DNA from: a virus
DNA length: 20,439 nt
Strand: one strand, 5' to 3'
Virus record (IMG/VR): IMGVR_UViG_3300042507_001691
Span: 1 to 20,439 of that record
Notes under the pieces: model-generated
Told to the model about the DNA's origin: nothing
Databases searched by the model: none
The model's input: the letters and a program-made list of their open reading frames with translations, nothing else
In this document: positions 1-8,230 of the stretch, one piece after another
How positions within the stretch are numbered: position 1 is the first letter of the stretch
How the letters are laid out: every line of letters starts with the position of its first letter
Position numbers and translations under genes: made by a program

Positions 1-1110
1 AGCCTGTCTAGCGTTCAAGAACCCAAGGCTCGCGTGCCAATCATCGGCCACGCACAGCGACGGGGCGGTGCGGACCAGCACGCCGTCAATCGTCTCGATT
101 GGCCGCGACCACTCGGCGGCCGTGGAGTGGTAGTGCCCTGTGTGGTACTCGCGGTACGGGCACGTTGCCCATTGGGACGCTGCCTCAATAGCCATCAGCT
201 GCGGCAACTTCTTTTTCGCCTTGTGCCCGTGGGCAAAGCCGAGCAGGTTTCGCCCGTGGCTCAGGTACTTTCGCCCGGTGTAGTGACCGTCGACCGTGAT
301 CCGCTTGTCGTTGCGGTATCGCTCAAGCAGCAGTCTGTGAAAGACCCACGAAAGCGTCTCGTCATGGTTGCCATGGACAAGCACGACGTCCGTGGGCACC
401 GTCTCGGCGGATCGCTCCACTATCCCCAGCAGCGTGCCGACTCCAACATCCAGCATCTTCTGAAGCCGCCCGTCTCGCTCGAGCAACGTGCCGCTTGATG
501 TCTCGGCACGCTCTGCACGGTCGTAGTGGAACAAGTCGCCAAGAAAGGCAACCGTGCGGCGGGCCGGCTTGTGGGTGTCGCCTGCCGCCAGGAGCTCGTG
601 CCCGGTGTCTCGCACCACTCGCTCGGCAATCGCAAGATCCCAGTCGGCACCGGTTGTGGCCTTCCACGAGTAGTTGCCGAAGTGCGTGTCTGAAACGACC
701 AGCACCTGCCATGGCCCCGGCTGTGCCTTACCGTGACCCTTGATCGAAGGCCGGCGAATATCGCGGGCTGCCGCAGCGATCATCGCCGCTACCGCCTCGG
801 CAATCTTTGGCCCTGCCTTCGGTCGCAGCCGAACAAAGACGCGATGCAACTCGGTCACGACCGGCTCACCCGTCTCTCGGTCGGCGGTGAGGCCCTCCCA
901 CTTTGTCGCCTCACTGACGGCGACCTCAAAGCGGCTCATGTCCGCTTCGATGTGCCGCAGCAGATCATCGACGGTGCGGATGCGATCCGAAACGCTACGG
1001 GCTTCCATGCCCTCGGGCGTCTGCCGCTGCGTCACCTCTTCGATCGTGACCTTGCCGCCGTTCGCATCGGCGGCGATCTGCTTCACGATCTTTTCAGTTC
1101 GCCCAGCCAT
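1..1110 (-). CDS. Calcineurin-like metallophosphoesterase, 3' end cut by window edge
   Basis: An open frame of 370 codons runs from an ATG at 1110 to the left edge with no stop, so the C-terminus is missing. All five metallophosphoesterase motifs are readable: DTH (residues 141-143), LGD (190-192), GNHD (247-250), AHGH (293-296) and GHYH (325-328). These residues normally hold two metal ions for phosphoester hydrolysis. The substrate (DNA, nucleotide or phosphoprotein) cannot be told. A separate N-terminal region of about 130 residues precedes the catalytic domain; similar phosphoesterases with such a leader occur in other phages, from memory. The start is supported by GGAG seven bases upstream and by a 28-base overlap with the gene before it. 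It is the last visible gene of the tail-side operon and is probably not a virion part. Family assignment is firm; role is unknown. Confidence 0.9.
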   Translation of the reverse strand, partial: MAGRTEKIVKQIAADANGGKVTIEEVTQRQTPEGMEARSVSDRIRTVDDLLRHIEADMSRFEVAVSEATKWEGLTADRETGEPVVTELHRVFVRLRPKAGPKIAEAVAAMIAAAARDIRRPSIKGHGKAQPGPWQVLVVSDTHFGNYSWKATTGADWDLAIAERVVRDTGHELLAAGDTHKPARRTVAFLGDLFHYDRAERAETSSGTLLERDGRLQKMLDVGVGTLLGIVERSAETVPTDVVLVHGNHDETLSWVFHRLLLERYRNDKRITVDGHYTGRKYLSHGRNLLGFAHGHKAKKKLPQLMAIEAASQWATCPYREYHTGHYHSTAAEWSRPIETIDGVLVRTAPSLCVADDWHASLGFLNARQA

Positions 1111-1334
1111 TCACGCACTCCATACGGGCCGATGTTTATGCCGTGCTCACGCAACCGCTGGGATGCACTCACCGAGACCGCACGGGCCGAATGGCCAAGT
1201 TCGCCAGAAAGCCACGCAGACGCTATCGCATCGAGCAACTCCTTCTGCTCGGGTGTCACACGCTGATGCCACAACTGACCTTTCTTGAGGCTTGATGGAA
1301 TGCCAGCCTTGATCTGGGCAACTATGTCAGTCAC
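1083..1334 (-). CDS. Small phage protein of unknown function, possibly DNA-binding
   Basis: Encodes 83 residues from a GTG at 1334, with GAGAGG about six bases upstream. It overlaps the end of the metallopeptidase gene by 8 bases and the start of the phosphoesterase gene by 28 bases, so it sits inside a coupled unit. The C-terminal half (SASQRLREHGINIGPYGVRE, then WLGEL) has a helix-turn-helix-like spacing of hydrophobic residues and glycine, which might bind DNA. Some phage phosphoesterases, from memory, carry an N-terminal HTH region, so this could be a split-off partner of the next gene. No family is recognised; the DNA-binding idea is inference from pattern only. Confidence 0.65.
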   Translation of the reverse strand: MTDIVAQIKAGIPSSLKKGQLWHQRVTPEQKELLDAIASAWLSGELGHSARAVSVSASQRLREHGINIGPYGVREWLGELKRS

Positions 1335-1611
1335 GCGGCACCTCTCGCACGTTCAGCATCTTGAGCACCCGCCGCTGCACCCGCGCCAACTCGGTGATGC
1401 TCTCCTCGGAGATTGCTGGCCCAAGTACGGCATGGGCCAACTCGTGCAGGATCGTCTCGAGTCGGGCACCACCGCGCAGCCGCTCGTCAATCAGAATCCG
1501 GGGCCGCTTGGCGTTATCGAAGTACGTCCATCCGCACGCGTCACCAGTAAGCTTGGTGAACCGCAGCAGCCACCGCTTGCCGTCGATGGTGACGTCGTGA
1601 TCCTCGGGCAT
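1327..1611 (-). CDS. Mini HExxH zinc metallopeptidase-like protein
   Basis: Encodes 94 residues. The ATG at 1611 is chosen because AAAGGA stands six bases upstream; an in-frame extension to 1734 would overlap the gene before it and has no such site. The zincin motif HELAH is at residues 56-60, with a likely third ligand at Glu69 or Glu70 (AISEES). This matches the layout of small SprT- or ImmA/IrrE-like peptidase domains, but the protein has little beyond the catalytic core. Small HExxH proteins of this kind occur in phage late regions without a known substrate. Peptidase fold likely; activity and target unknown. Confidence 0.75.
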   Translation of the reverse strand: MPEDHDVTIDGKRWLLRFTKLTGDACGWTYFDNAKRPRILIDERLRGGARLETILHELAHAVLGPAISEESITELARVQRRVLKMLNVREVPRD

Positions 1612-1645
1612 CGGCAGTCCTTTCGCCCGCACTATGGCGAGGCTG

Positions 1646-1936
1646 TCAACCGATGCCGATGCGGCGGCCGAGTGCGTTGAGGGCCTCAGCCCGTTTTGAA
1701 CATCCGCAGGGGCGACCAATCGCCTTGCTGACACGCTCTTCGGTTATGCCAACGGCAGATAGCGTTGACTTCACCATGTCGCCAAGCCCCATCTTGGCCC
1801 GCGGGTAAGCACTGTGCGTCTCGTCCACGGTGATGTAGTCGCCATCTTCTGAGACAATGCACGCCCGTACTTGCTCTAGCGTTGCCCCTCGCTGGCGGCA
1901 TCGTTGCTCAAGGTGTTCGCGGTGGCACCGGATCAT
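1646..1936 (-). CDS. Conserved small Cys-containing phage protein
   Basis: Encodes 96 residues from an ATG at 1936 that overlaps the stop of the 931-residue gene as ATGA; a longer in-frame reading to 2023 is less likely because of this coupling. The N-terminal part holds RCHREHLEQRC followed by RACIVSEDGDYITVDETH. The C-terminal part has PCGCSKRAEALNALG, a CxC-plus-basic pattern that I recall at the ends of small phage tail-side proteins. Cysteines at the RC, AC and CGC positions could bind a metal or the virion protein encoded just before. It directly follows the Cys-rich tail protein. Function unknown. Confidence 0.7.
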   Translation of the reverse strand: MIRCHREHLEQRCRQRGATLEQVRACIVSEDGDYITVDETHSAYPRAKMGLGDMVKSTLSAVGITEERVSKAIGRPCGCSKRAEALNALGRRIGIG

Positions 1937-4728
1937 GGCAACGGGTTCTCGCAGGGTATATCGGCAATGACGTACTGGCCTGTCCAGCAACCATCGTTGC
2001 CGATCTCTGGCTCCCACAAACATCTCTGTTCTTGGTCAAAAGGAAAACACGCACATGCTGTCTTGCCCTTGTTTCCGCTTTCAGTGACTATTGCCGTCGG
2101 CTCGGGCGTCGTGGTGTAAACGGGGTCGCCGTTTTGGTCGAGGCCGACCAATATTGCCGCATCGCACTCGCCGCACATGAGTTGCCAAGAAACAAAGTCG
2201 CCATTTGCGTCATAAACGGCCGTGTACAGGATTGGCCCGCCGTTGTTCGCAAGAAAGTTTCCATCCGCATCAAGCCCCTGGCAGTCTCCTAGGAAAACAA
2301 GCCCAAGAGGGTCTACATATGCGGCAGGGTTTTCGCCTTCGCCAAGCGGCCAACCACTGTCGGGCGGATCAACGCACCGCTCAACACTCAGGTCACAGCA
2401 AGAACAAATCCGCTCACCCAAATCAAAATCGCCGCCCCACTCAACGATTGCCTGCCCGCTGTTCCCAGGCAGTAAAGGCGTCAGCGTGATAGATCGCGTC
2501 GAGTTTGAGAACGCAACGGCGTTCTCTCTGTCGGCCTGGAATACAAGAACCGGGGTCGAAGGGTCGTTTATGCTAGCCCCAAACCAGACTCGCAACCGCG
2601 GAAAGCAGACGCGAGGAAAGTCCAGTTCGCAACGGATTGGAAGTATCGAGAGAAAAGCAGGAAATGGTGTTTCCGGGCACTGATCTCTCAGGATAGTAGA
2701 CGCGTGGCGTTGCAGTATGTAGCCGCTTCCGGCACTGTCAACGACGGCGGTCATAGTGCCAAACGTGGCGCTATCAGGGTCATCATCAATGATGGCTCTG
2801 ATTGCAGCACCGGAGCCATTGCTAGGGGGCAGATTCTTGACTTCCACAGTCACGTCGGCCACATCAATAGAGTCGGTTTCTCTGTAGTAATAGCCTCCGT
2901 CTTCTACGGCTACTGTGCCGGCTTCTGAAGTAGTGCGGAAATAGCTACCGCCATCAATGACTGAAGCTTCGAACAACTGCCCTCTGTCGTTTGTGTACGC
3001 GACCACGCATGCCGCTCGGACCTGCGTGCTGCCGGATTGCACAGTGAATCTGACGGGCACTTCTCCCGAATAGCCAGAGCCGCCACTAAGTACGCTTACT
3101 GCCTCAATCGCAAGCGTCGGCGGCGTTGTTGAATCGTCTTGTCGCCAGTTGACCGCAAATGTGGCTCCTCCGTTGTGGCACGGTGTTGACGCCTGCACTT
3201 CTGGAGGAATCCGCTTGCGATACACACGCAGCGTCGCTGGACTTGCCTCCTTGTCGCTTGACGTGGCTGGCGTAACCAGCAGGCTTGCAAAATCGAGATA
3301 GCCGCTGCCGCCGTATGCGGTCACCCCAGCAATCTGCCACAGGGGCAACCCAAGAAAGGAGGCTTCGACCCACGAAACGACAAACGTGCCACCTTGCCCA
3401 AAGCCGCCGCTGATCGTAACTGTCGGCTCCACTCGACGGCGAACTGCCAACAAACTGCCGCCAGAAACACCCTGCACCTCTGCGATGCCAGACTCAAGAC
3501 CGTCATAGGTTGCAGGTATCACCGGCCGCAGGCGGCCAGGGCTGCCGAACGAAGATTGAACGCACAACTCGACGCTATCAATAAAGCTAGGGTTTGGGTT
3601 GCTTTCTGGGTTCTCGATCGCCCCCGTCTGAAGGGTAAGCGTCACGCCATTCAGTTCGGACGCGCACGTTTTTCGCTCTTCCCAAGCGGTGTGGCCGTCG
3701 CCACCGTCAGTCATCTCAAGCTGTGTCACATGCCCAAACGTCTCGCTTGCTGGGTCTTCGTCAACTGTGACAATAAAAGTTGGCGTGTCCAAAGGGTCGC
3801 CGGAAATGGGCCCGACTTTTGTTCCGGGTGACACATAGGGAGCCAGTGAAGGGTCTTCCTTAAAGTAACTGCCACCCGACACAACTTGCACCAACTGTGG
3901 AACGCCCTGCTTGTATGCACTGCCGCCAGATGTCATGGCGACGCCAGTGATAACCCCAGACGTGACTACAAGCGTTGCAACAGGGGCAGAGCTCAACACG
4001 TCTCCGTTGCCAGCCGTGAAAACCAGCCGCGAGCCGTTGGTGTAGCCATAGCCTCCATTGAGAATCGTGACGCCAGACACTGTCCACGTTTCACTGCCAA
4101 CGGCAGAACTTGCCTGCGCGTATTGAATCTGAAGCTGCGCGCCAGACCCGACTTTCGCGCCAGGCGTGCTGCATGAACATGGGTCAACGGTCACATACCA
4201 ATCAAGAGTTGGCCGTCCGCGAGCCACTCGCAATCGTGCGTTGGCGACGCTCCGACATGTCATGCCGTCGTCAAGAAGTACGATCATCTGGCTGTTGTGC
4301 GTGTAGCCGTAGCCATCTCCAGAAATGGAGATCGCACTCACCTTCCAAAATGGTATCCCGTCCCGGTCCTCGTCCTCGACCAGCGTGGCCTCGAACGTCG
4401 CACCGTTTCCGGTGTGATTGACTACTCTGCGTATCGTCGGCTCTGAGCGCCCGAGCAAGGCCCAGCCTGTGCCGCCGCCAGGAAGCCAGCGAATGCCGGA
4501 CGCTGGCCCCTCTGTCACCTTATCGGCATCAAGCAGAGTGCCGGGGTCGGTCGAAACAACGGTGCAGACTGCTGCATCGTTATCAAGCCAGTCATCGGAA
4601 ACAAAAAACTGCCGCCCTTCCCCAGACTGAATCACGTCGGCTAGGCCAGAGAATGTCACGCTCACAGTGGCCGGAAGCCGCTGGCAGAATTCTTGTGGGC
4701 AGGTAACGCAAAAGCCAAGCCGTGTCAT
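1933..4728 (-). CDS. Large repeat-containing, Cys-rich tail tip or fibre protein
   Basis: Encodes 931 residues from an ATG at 4728 that overlaps the preceding stop as ATGA; an upstream in-frame start at 4797 lies inside the previous gene and is rejected. Six units of about 40 residues end in a GGxGY-like turn: around residues 96-151, 189-238, 312-352, 434-488, 508-562 and 637-676. Each has an alternating hydrophobic pattern typical of beta strands. GGSYF also recurs (285-289, 593-597). The last 230 residues hold many cysteines (for example ICSCC 774-778, MCGEC 851-855, CAC 892-894) and DxNGDxV-like turns. There is no signal peptide. Size, beta repeats and place after the tape measure suggest a tail-tip, baseplate or receptor-binding protein. 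No named family is recognised, so the role is inferred from position and composition. Confidence 0.8.
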   Translation of the reverse strand: MTRLGFCVTCPQEFCQRLPATVSVTFSGLADVIQSGEGRQFFVSDDWLDNDAAVCTVVSTDPGTLLDADKVTEGPASGIRWLPGGGTGWALLGRSEPTIRRVVNHTGNGATFEATLVEDEDRDGIPFWKVSAISISGDGYGYTHNSQMIVLLDDGMTCRSVANARLRVARGRPTLDWYVTVDPCSCSTPGAKVGSGAQLQIQYAQASSAVGSETWTVSGVTILNGGYGYTNGSRLVFTAGNGDVLSSAPVATLVVTSGVITGVAMTSGGSAYKQGVPQLVQVVSGGSYFKEDPSLAPYVSPGTKVGPISGDPLDTPTFIVTVDEDPASETFGHVTQLEMTDGGDGHTAWEERKTCASELNGVTLTLQTGAIENPESNPNPSFIDSVELCVQSSFGSPGRLRPVIPATYDGLESGIAEVQGVSGGSLLAVRRRVEPTVTISGGFGQGGTFVVSWVEASFLGLPLWQIAGVTAYGGSGYLDFASLLVTPATSSDKEASPATLRVYRKRIPPEVQASTPCHNGGATFAVNWRQDDSTTPPTLAIEAVSVLSGGSGYSGEVPVRFTVQSGSTQVRAACVVAYTNDRGQLFEASVIDGGSYFRTTSEAGTVAVEDGGYYYRETDSIDVADVTVEVKNLPPSNGSGAAIRAIIDDDPDSATFGTMTAVVDSAGSGYILQRHASTILRDQCPETPFPAFLSILPIRCELDFPRVCFPRLRVWFGASINDPSTPVLVFQADRENAVAFSNSTRSITLTPLLPGNSGQAIVEWGGDFDLGERICSCCDLSVERCVDPPDSGWPLGEGENPAAYVDPLGLVFLGDCQGLDADGNFLANNGGPILYTAVYDANGDFVSWQLMCGECDAAILVGLDQNGDPVYTTTPEPTAIVTESGNKGKTACACFPFDQEQRCLWEPEIGNDGCWTGQYVIADIPCENPLP
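2701..4443 (-). repeat. Six diverged protein-level repeats with GGxGY turns
   Basis: Inside the 931-residue tail protein, six units share the plan [G-A-x-F-x-V-x-W] - acidic loop - [hydrophobic strand] - GGxGY - [hydrophobic strand]. Turns seen are GDGYGY, GGYGYT, GGDGHT, GGSGYL, GGSGYS and AGSGYI. Units three and six share a second form, DEDPASETFG and DDDPDSATFG, before the turn. DNA identity between units is low, so this is an old duplication kept at protein level. Confidence 0.65.
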
Positions 4729-5045
4729 GTGCAGTTCGCTGCGATCACATACCACGCCGTGCCTTCCTTGGCGACGGCAATTGGCGAGCCTCCGCAAGAT
4801 GCGGAGATAGAGCCAAACAGGTTGTATGCCGCAAGCGTTGCTGTGCTGTCACGCAGCGTGACGGTCTTGCTGGAGTTGATTGCCCAGCTGCCAGTGAACG
4901 TGCACACGCGGAACACCGGCGCAGATCCGCTGTCCCGCATGTCAACTGACCAGCCAGCTGCAACACGATCGCCAGCCTCAACGACCCGAACTGCCTTGCC
5001 GATACGCTCGGCCGCAGGCCGCGTAAACGTCACACGGTCGGCCAT
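4725..5045 (-). CDS. Small tail-side virion protein, unknown
   Basis: Encodes 106 residues from an ATG at 5045 with GAGG ten bases upstream, two bases after the preceding stop. It ends in an ATGA overlap with the 931-residue gene, so the two are probably translated together. The middle reads FTGSWAINSSKTVTLRDSTA, then LAAYNLFGSI: a beta-rich pattern that I recall in small virion-associated proteins of marine phages, without a known role. No signal peptide or membrane segment. Likely a tail-tip accessory protein or partner of the next gene product. Confidence 0.7.
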   Translation of the reverse strand: MADRVTFTRPAAERIGKAVRVVEAGDRVAAGWSVDMRDSGSAPVFRVCTFTGSWAINSSKTVTLRDSTATLAAYNLFGSISASCGGSPIAVAKEGTAWYVIAANCT

Positions 5046-5047
5046 AG

Positions 5048-5521
5048 CTATGCAACCTCAATGAAGCAGACAGTTGCCACTGTTGGAGGCGCGACAGGAA
5101 CGGCAAGCATGCCAATCGAACCGCCAATGACGACGTTTGCGTTGGCTGTGATCGCTGCGGAATACGCTGTGCCTGGGCTGTACGAGCTTGAATGAAGAAA
5201 ATACCTGTACATGCGTGGCGTAGCGGAAGCAGCCCACTCCTCTGAGGCAACGCTGAAGCTTGAGCCGTACGTGAACGTGATGGTGCCCGTGCCGCTGGGG
5301 CCGTGGAATGACACCGCCGGAGAGTTGCTGGCCACGTAAGGGCCGGGCGGCGACAGCTGCTTTAGTGGCGTATCCACGGCATACGTGCTTGTGCCATCTG
5401 TGGTTGACAAAGAGAACACAGGGTACGACGTGCATGAAAAGCTCTGCGTGCTCGCAGAGCACAGCTGAAAGCTCAGCACGCGGGCAGCCGTGTCACTAAT
5501 GATAAAGTTCCGCGTTTCCAT
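5048..5521 (-). CDS. Tail-side virion protein, unknown
   Basis: Encodes 157 residues from an ATG at 5521, 12 bases after the stop of the 301-residue gene; the ribosome site (GTAGG) is weak. The sequence is rich in Ser, Thr, Ala and aromatic residues with alternating hydrophobics (for example GTGTITFTYGSSFSV, about residues 77-91), suggesting a beta-sandwich. It sits between two tail-side genes in the same operon. No family is recognised. A minor tail-tip or fibre component is the most economical guess. Confidence 0.65.
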   Translation of the reverse strand: METRNFIISDTAARVLSFQLCSASTQSFSCTSYPVFSLSTTDGTSTYAVDTPLKQLSPPGPYVASNSPAVSFHGPSGTGTITFTYGSSFSVASEEWAASATPRMYRYFLHSSSYSPGTAYSAAITANANVVIGGSIGMLAVPVAPPTVATVCFIEVA

Positions 5522-5533
5522 GGTGTGCCTACG

Positions 5534-6439
5534 CTAAAACTGCTTGACCGTGGGCGGCGGTGAACCAAAAAACAGCGAAAAGTTTTCCTCGGGATAGACA
5601 CGAAACTCAAGGATGTCGGGCGGATATGGCCCAGCACCAAACTGCTTCATGTCTCCGTTGTTTGCTAGCGCCATTGGGCCAGCGCTCGGCACCTTGTCAC
5701 CGTTTTCGGCTATTACCCAGCAGCGGCGCTTGTTGTTCGCCTGGCCGTTGAGCAAGAAGTTGAGTCCGGCATTTGGCAGAAAGAGGTTGTGCGTCGACTT
5801 GCGATAAATGAGCTCTACCGTGATGCTCCAGAAATCGACGACCTGCGTTCCAAAAACCTGCCGTTCGGGAGTTCCTGAGATTCCAGCACATTGCCATGTC
5901 CTAGGCTGGCTTCCAAGAAAAAAGCCGGCGTTGACTGCACCGGTGAGCCTGACTGCGTAGTCCAACGGAAATTGCAGCCGAAAGCCTGTAATGGTTGCGC
6001 GTAGCTCAGGCTCGGCTTTGGTCAGTCCTTCGTACGCGTCGTTGGCTTTGTTGACCAACGCTGCCGCCAAGACATTGTTTTGCGCAATCGGGTAGTAATC
6101 CGTGCAAGCAGCTTGGCCAGTGCCAGTGGAAAAGCTCCAGACATCCGGCTGTATCCAAGGCAGCTGATCTGGCTCTTGTCCTGCCGATGGAGGCACAGTG
6201 AATTCAAGAGCCACCTCGGCATGGAACTTGTCAGTTTCTGTGACCTCAACGCTGCTGCACTTCAGAAAGGAAAACTCTGGATGGCTTGCGCCAAAGAAGT
6301 ACCCAACCTGGTTAACGATTGCCTGCTGGCTTGTTGCTCCGTCGAGCGTCACGACAAACAGCATGGACGCAGTCATGCTGCTGCCCAGCTGATGAGACAG
6401 CCCGCGCGGCAAAACTTCATTGACTGCCAGAACGGCCAT
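5534..6439 (-). CDS. Minor tail protein in the distal-tail position
   Basis: Encodes 301 residues. The ATG at 6439 lies one base after the tape measure stop; a TTG at 6454 inside the tape measure gene is less likely. In siphoviruses the gene right after the tape measure usually encodes the distal tail (Dit) protein or another tail-tip part, and this product has a fitting size. Recognisable stretches are RATITGFRLQFPLDYAVRLT (about 149-168), RTWQCAGISGTPERQ, and FWSITVELIYR (about 202-212), all strand-like. I recall similar sequences in planctomycete prophage-like regions but cannot give a family name. The Dit role is inferred from position only. Confidence 0.75.
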   Translation of the reverse strand: MAVLAVNEVLPRGLSHQLGSSMTASMLFVVTLDGATSQQAIVNQVGYFFGASHPEFSFLKCSSVEVTETDKFHAEVALEFTVPPSAGQEPDQLPWIQPDVWSFSTGTGQAACTDYYPIAQNNVLAAALVNKANDAYEGLTKAEPELRATITGFRLQFPLDYAVRLTGAVNAGFFLGSQPRTWQCAGISGTPERQVFGTQVVDFWSITVELIYRKSTHNLFLPNAGLNFLLNGQANNKRRCWVIAENGDKVPSAGPMALANNGDMKQFGAGPYPPDILEFRVYPEENFSLFFGSPPPTVKQF

Positions 6440-6440
6440 G

Positions 6441-8228
6441 CTAGTTGCCCACAATGTCCACAGGTGGTGCCTCGAGGGCTGTCAGTTTCTCGCGGATCTT
6501 TCGCAGCTCCGCCGTTTGTTTTTGCGCCTCAGCGACTGCTGGGTCTTCGCGGCTAAGTGCGGCCAACTGAGACGCACCTGAGCTGGTGCGAATGTCATCA
6601 AACCGCAGCGGCCCGGTGTCCGCCCGGCTCAACGTCCGTAGTCGCTCTTCGTCTATCGCACGCTCTTGCTCGGCCAGTTGCTGCTGCAGCTGCTGCCGCT
6701 CCTTCAGAGCGTTGATCGTCTGGTCAAACGCTGCCTTGGCATCCTCTCCTGCCCTCGCGGCGGACGTCTCGTTGAGGATGCCGCTTTCAACCTGCCGCTG
6801 GATTTCTCGGATCGCCTCTTGGTAGGCGACGGCCGCCGTGAAGCCTTCGTTGCCGAACTCCAGTGCAACGTCAACAGACAGGTTGGCTTGCCCCTGCAGG
6901 CGGTCGAGGATCTGCTGTACCGCCTGCTCCTCAGCCGCGAGCTCCTTGGTGGCCTCCTCAAGGGCTTTGGCAGCGGCGTCGCCGGCTTCCTTTACGTTCC
7001 CCTGGGCGGCTGCAAACGCCGCGGCCGTTGCCTCGGCGTCTTTGCGAATATCATCGAGCGACGCGCCCTGATTTTGCGCCGCTTGGTTCGATGCGTCGGC
7101 GTAGGAAAAGGCAGCCTCGGCTAACACGCCCAAGCCGGCAACCACCGCACCAATGACCGTGGACGCCAGCAGCCCACGAATGGCAATCTTGAGGACGTTT
7201 GTTGCGACCGCCGCCACGCCTGCCGACACAGAGAACGCACCAGATGCGGTAGCCGCAGCAGTGAAAGATGAAGCCAGCGTGGCGATGCCGGTGGAAATCG
7301 CCTGAGCGTTGATAAAGCCCAACGCAAAACCGATGGCTGGCAGCAGGTTGTTGGCAATGGGCTCAATGACCTGGGCCAGAATGCTGAACACGTTGCCCAG
7401 TGTTTCGATTGCCCCGGCTGCGGTGTTCGCCACGCTGGTCACGTCGATCTTGGAAATGAAATCCACGATCCCCTCGGCGGCCTCAGTCAGCACAGGGCTC
7501 AGCTCCGCCAGCACCTGGCCCGCCAGCTGCTGCACGGCCAGGCCAACCAACTGGAAGGCGTCGCCCACCGCCATCACTTGCTCAGCCTGGGCGGCCGTAA
7601 TGCCGCCGTTGAACTTCGCCAAAAACGTGGATGCGGTGTCGAGGTTGGTGCTCAGCTCTGCGAACACTGGCAGCAACTGGGCACCGGACCGCCCGAAGAT
7701 GGCGACCGCTGCGGCGGCCCGCTCGGTGGGATCGGCAATCTGCGTAATGGCGTTGGCCAGCGTTTGAAACTGCACGTCCGACGTGCGGCCCTCAAGATCG
7801 GTCACGGACAGCCCTAGCGTCTTCAGGGCGGCCTCGGCGGACTTGCTGCCCTTGCCTGCCTGCGAGATCGTCACCTGGGCACGCGTGAAAGCATTGGCCA
7901 ACGCCTCGCTGGAGACGGCCGCCAAGTCGGCGGCAATCTGCAGTTGGTCCAACTGCTGATAGGAAATCCCCAGCGACCGGCTCAGGTTGGCCGTCTGCTC
8001 GATGGCGCTGGCAGCACCGCTGGTGAAGTTGTTGAAGGTGTTGGCAACAGCCTGCACCGAGTTGACGAACACACGACCGATCTCGATGCCCTTGAGAGTC
8101 GCTACGTCGGTGGCCGTCTTCTTGGCGGCGTAGCCAAGCTTCTGCAACTCGACCGCAGCGGTGTTGATGCCGCCGGCCATCTGCGTGGCCGATGCGGAAA
8201 TCTGAAAGCCGAGTGCGACGGTTGCCAT
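6441..8228 (-). CDS. Phage tail tape measure protein
   Basis: Encodes 595 residues from an ATG at 8228, two bases after the preceding stop. Residues 75-190 carry the conserved tape measure core (SRSLGISYQQLDQLQIAA; later TLANAITQIADPTERAAAA, then FGRSG). Residues 293-372 are long Ala/Gly/Ile-rich hydrophobic segments, as expected for the part that may enter the host membrane. Residues 395-445 and 500-535 look like coiled coil, and the end (KQTAELRKIREKL, 570-582) fits a tape measure C-terminus. The protein sets tail length; at the usual 0.15 nm per residue this gives a tail near 90 nm. It follows two chaperone genes, the standard order. No peptidase or lysozyme insert is seen. Confidence 0.95.
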   Translation of the reverse strand: MATVALGFQISASATQMAGGINTAAVELQKLGYAAKKTATDVATLKGIEIGRVFVNSVQAVANTFNNFTSGAASAIEQTANLSRSLGISYQQLDQLQIAADLAAVSSEALANAFTRAQVTISQAGKGSKSAEAALKTLGLSVTDLEGRTSDVQFQTLANAITQIADPTERAAAAVAIFGRSGAQLLPVFAELSTNLDTASTFLAKFNGGITAAQAEQVMAVGDAFQLVGLAVQQLAGQVLAELSPVLTEAAEGIVDFISKIDVTSVANTAAGAIETLGNVFSILAQVIEPIANNLLPAIGFALGFINAQAISTGIATLASSFTAAATASGAFSVSAGVAAVATNVLKIAIRGLLASTVIGAVVAGLGVLAEAAFSYADASNQAAQNQGASLDDIRKDAEATAAAFAAAQGNVKEAGDAAAKALEEATKELAAEEQAVQQILDRLQGQANLSVDVALEFGNEGFTAAVAYQEAIREIQRQVESGILNETSAARAGEDAKAAFDQTINALKERQQLQQQLAEQERAIDEERLRTLSRADTGPLRFDDIRTSSGASQLAALSREDPAVAEAQKQTAELRKIREKLTALEAPPVDIVGN

Positions 8229-8230
8229 GG

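Noticed and set aside
34-498. Plus-strand frame of 154 codons at the left end
   Set aside because: It lies opposite the phosphoesterase, whose five motifs make the minus-strand reading certain.
4725-4797. Extended start of the 931-residue protein at 4797
   Set aside because: The extra residues lie inside the 106-residue gene; the ATG at 4728 forms an ATGA junction like many others here.
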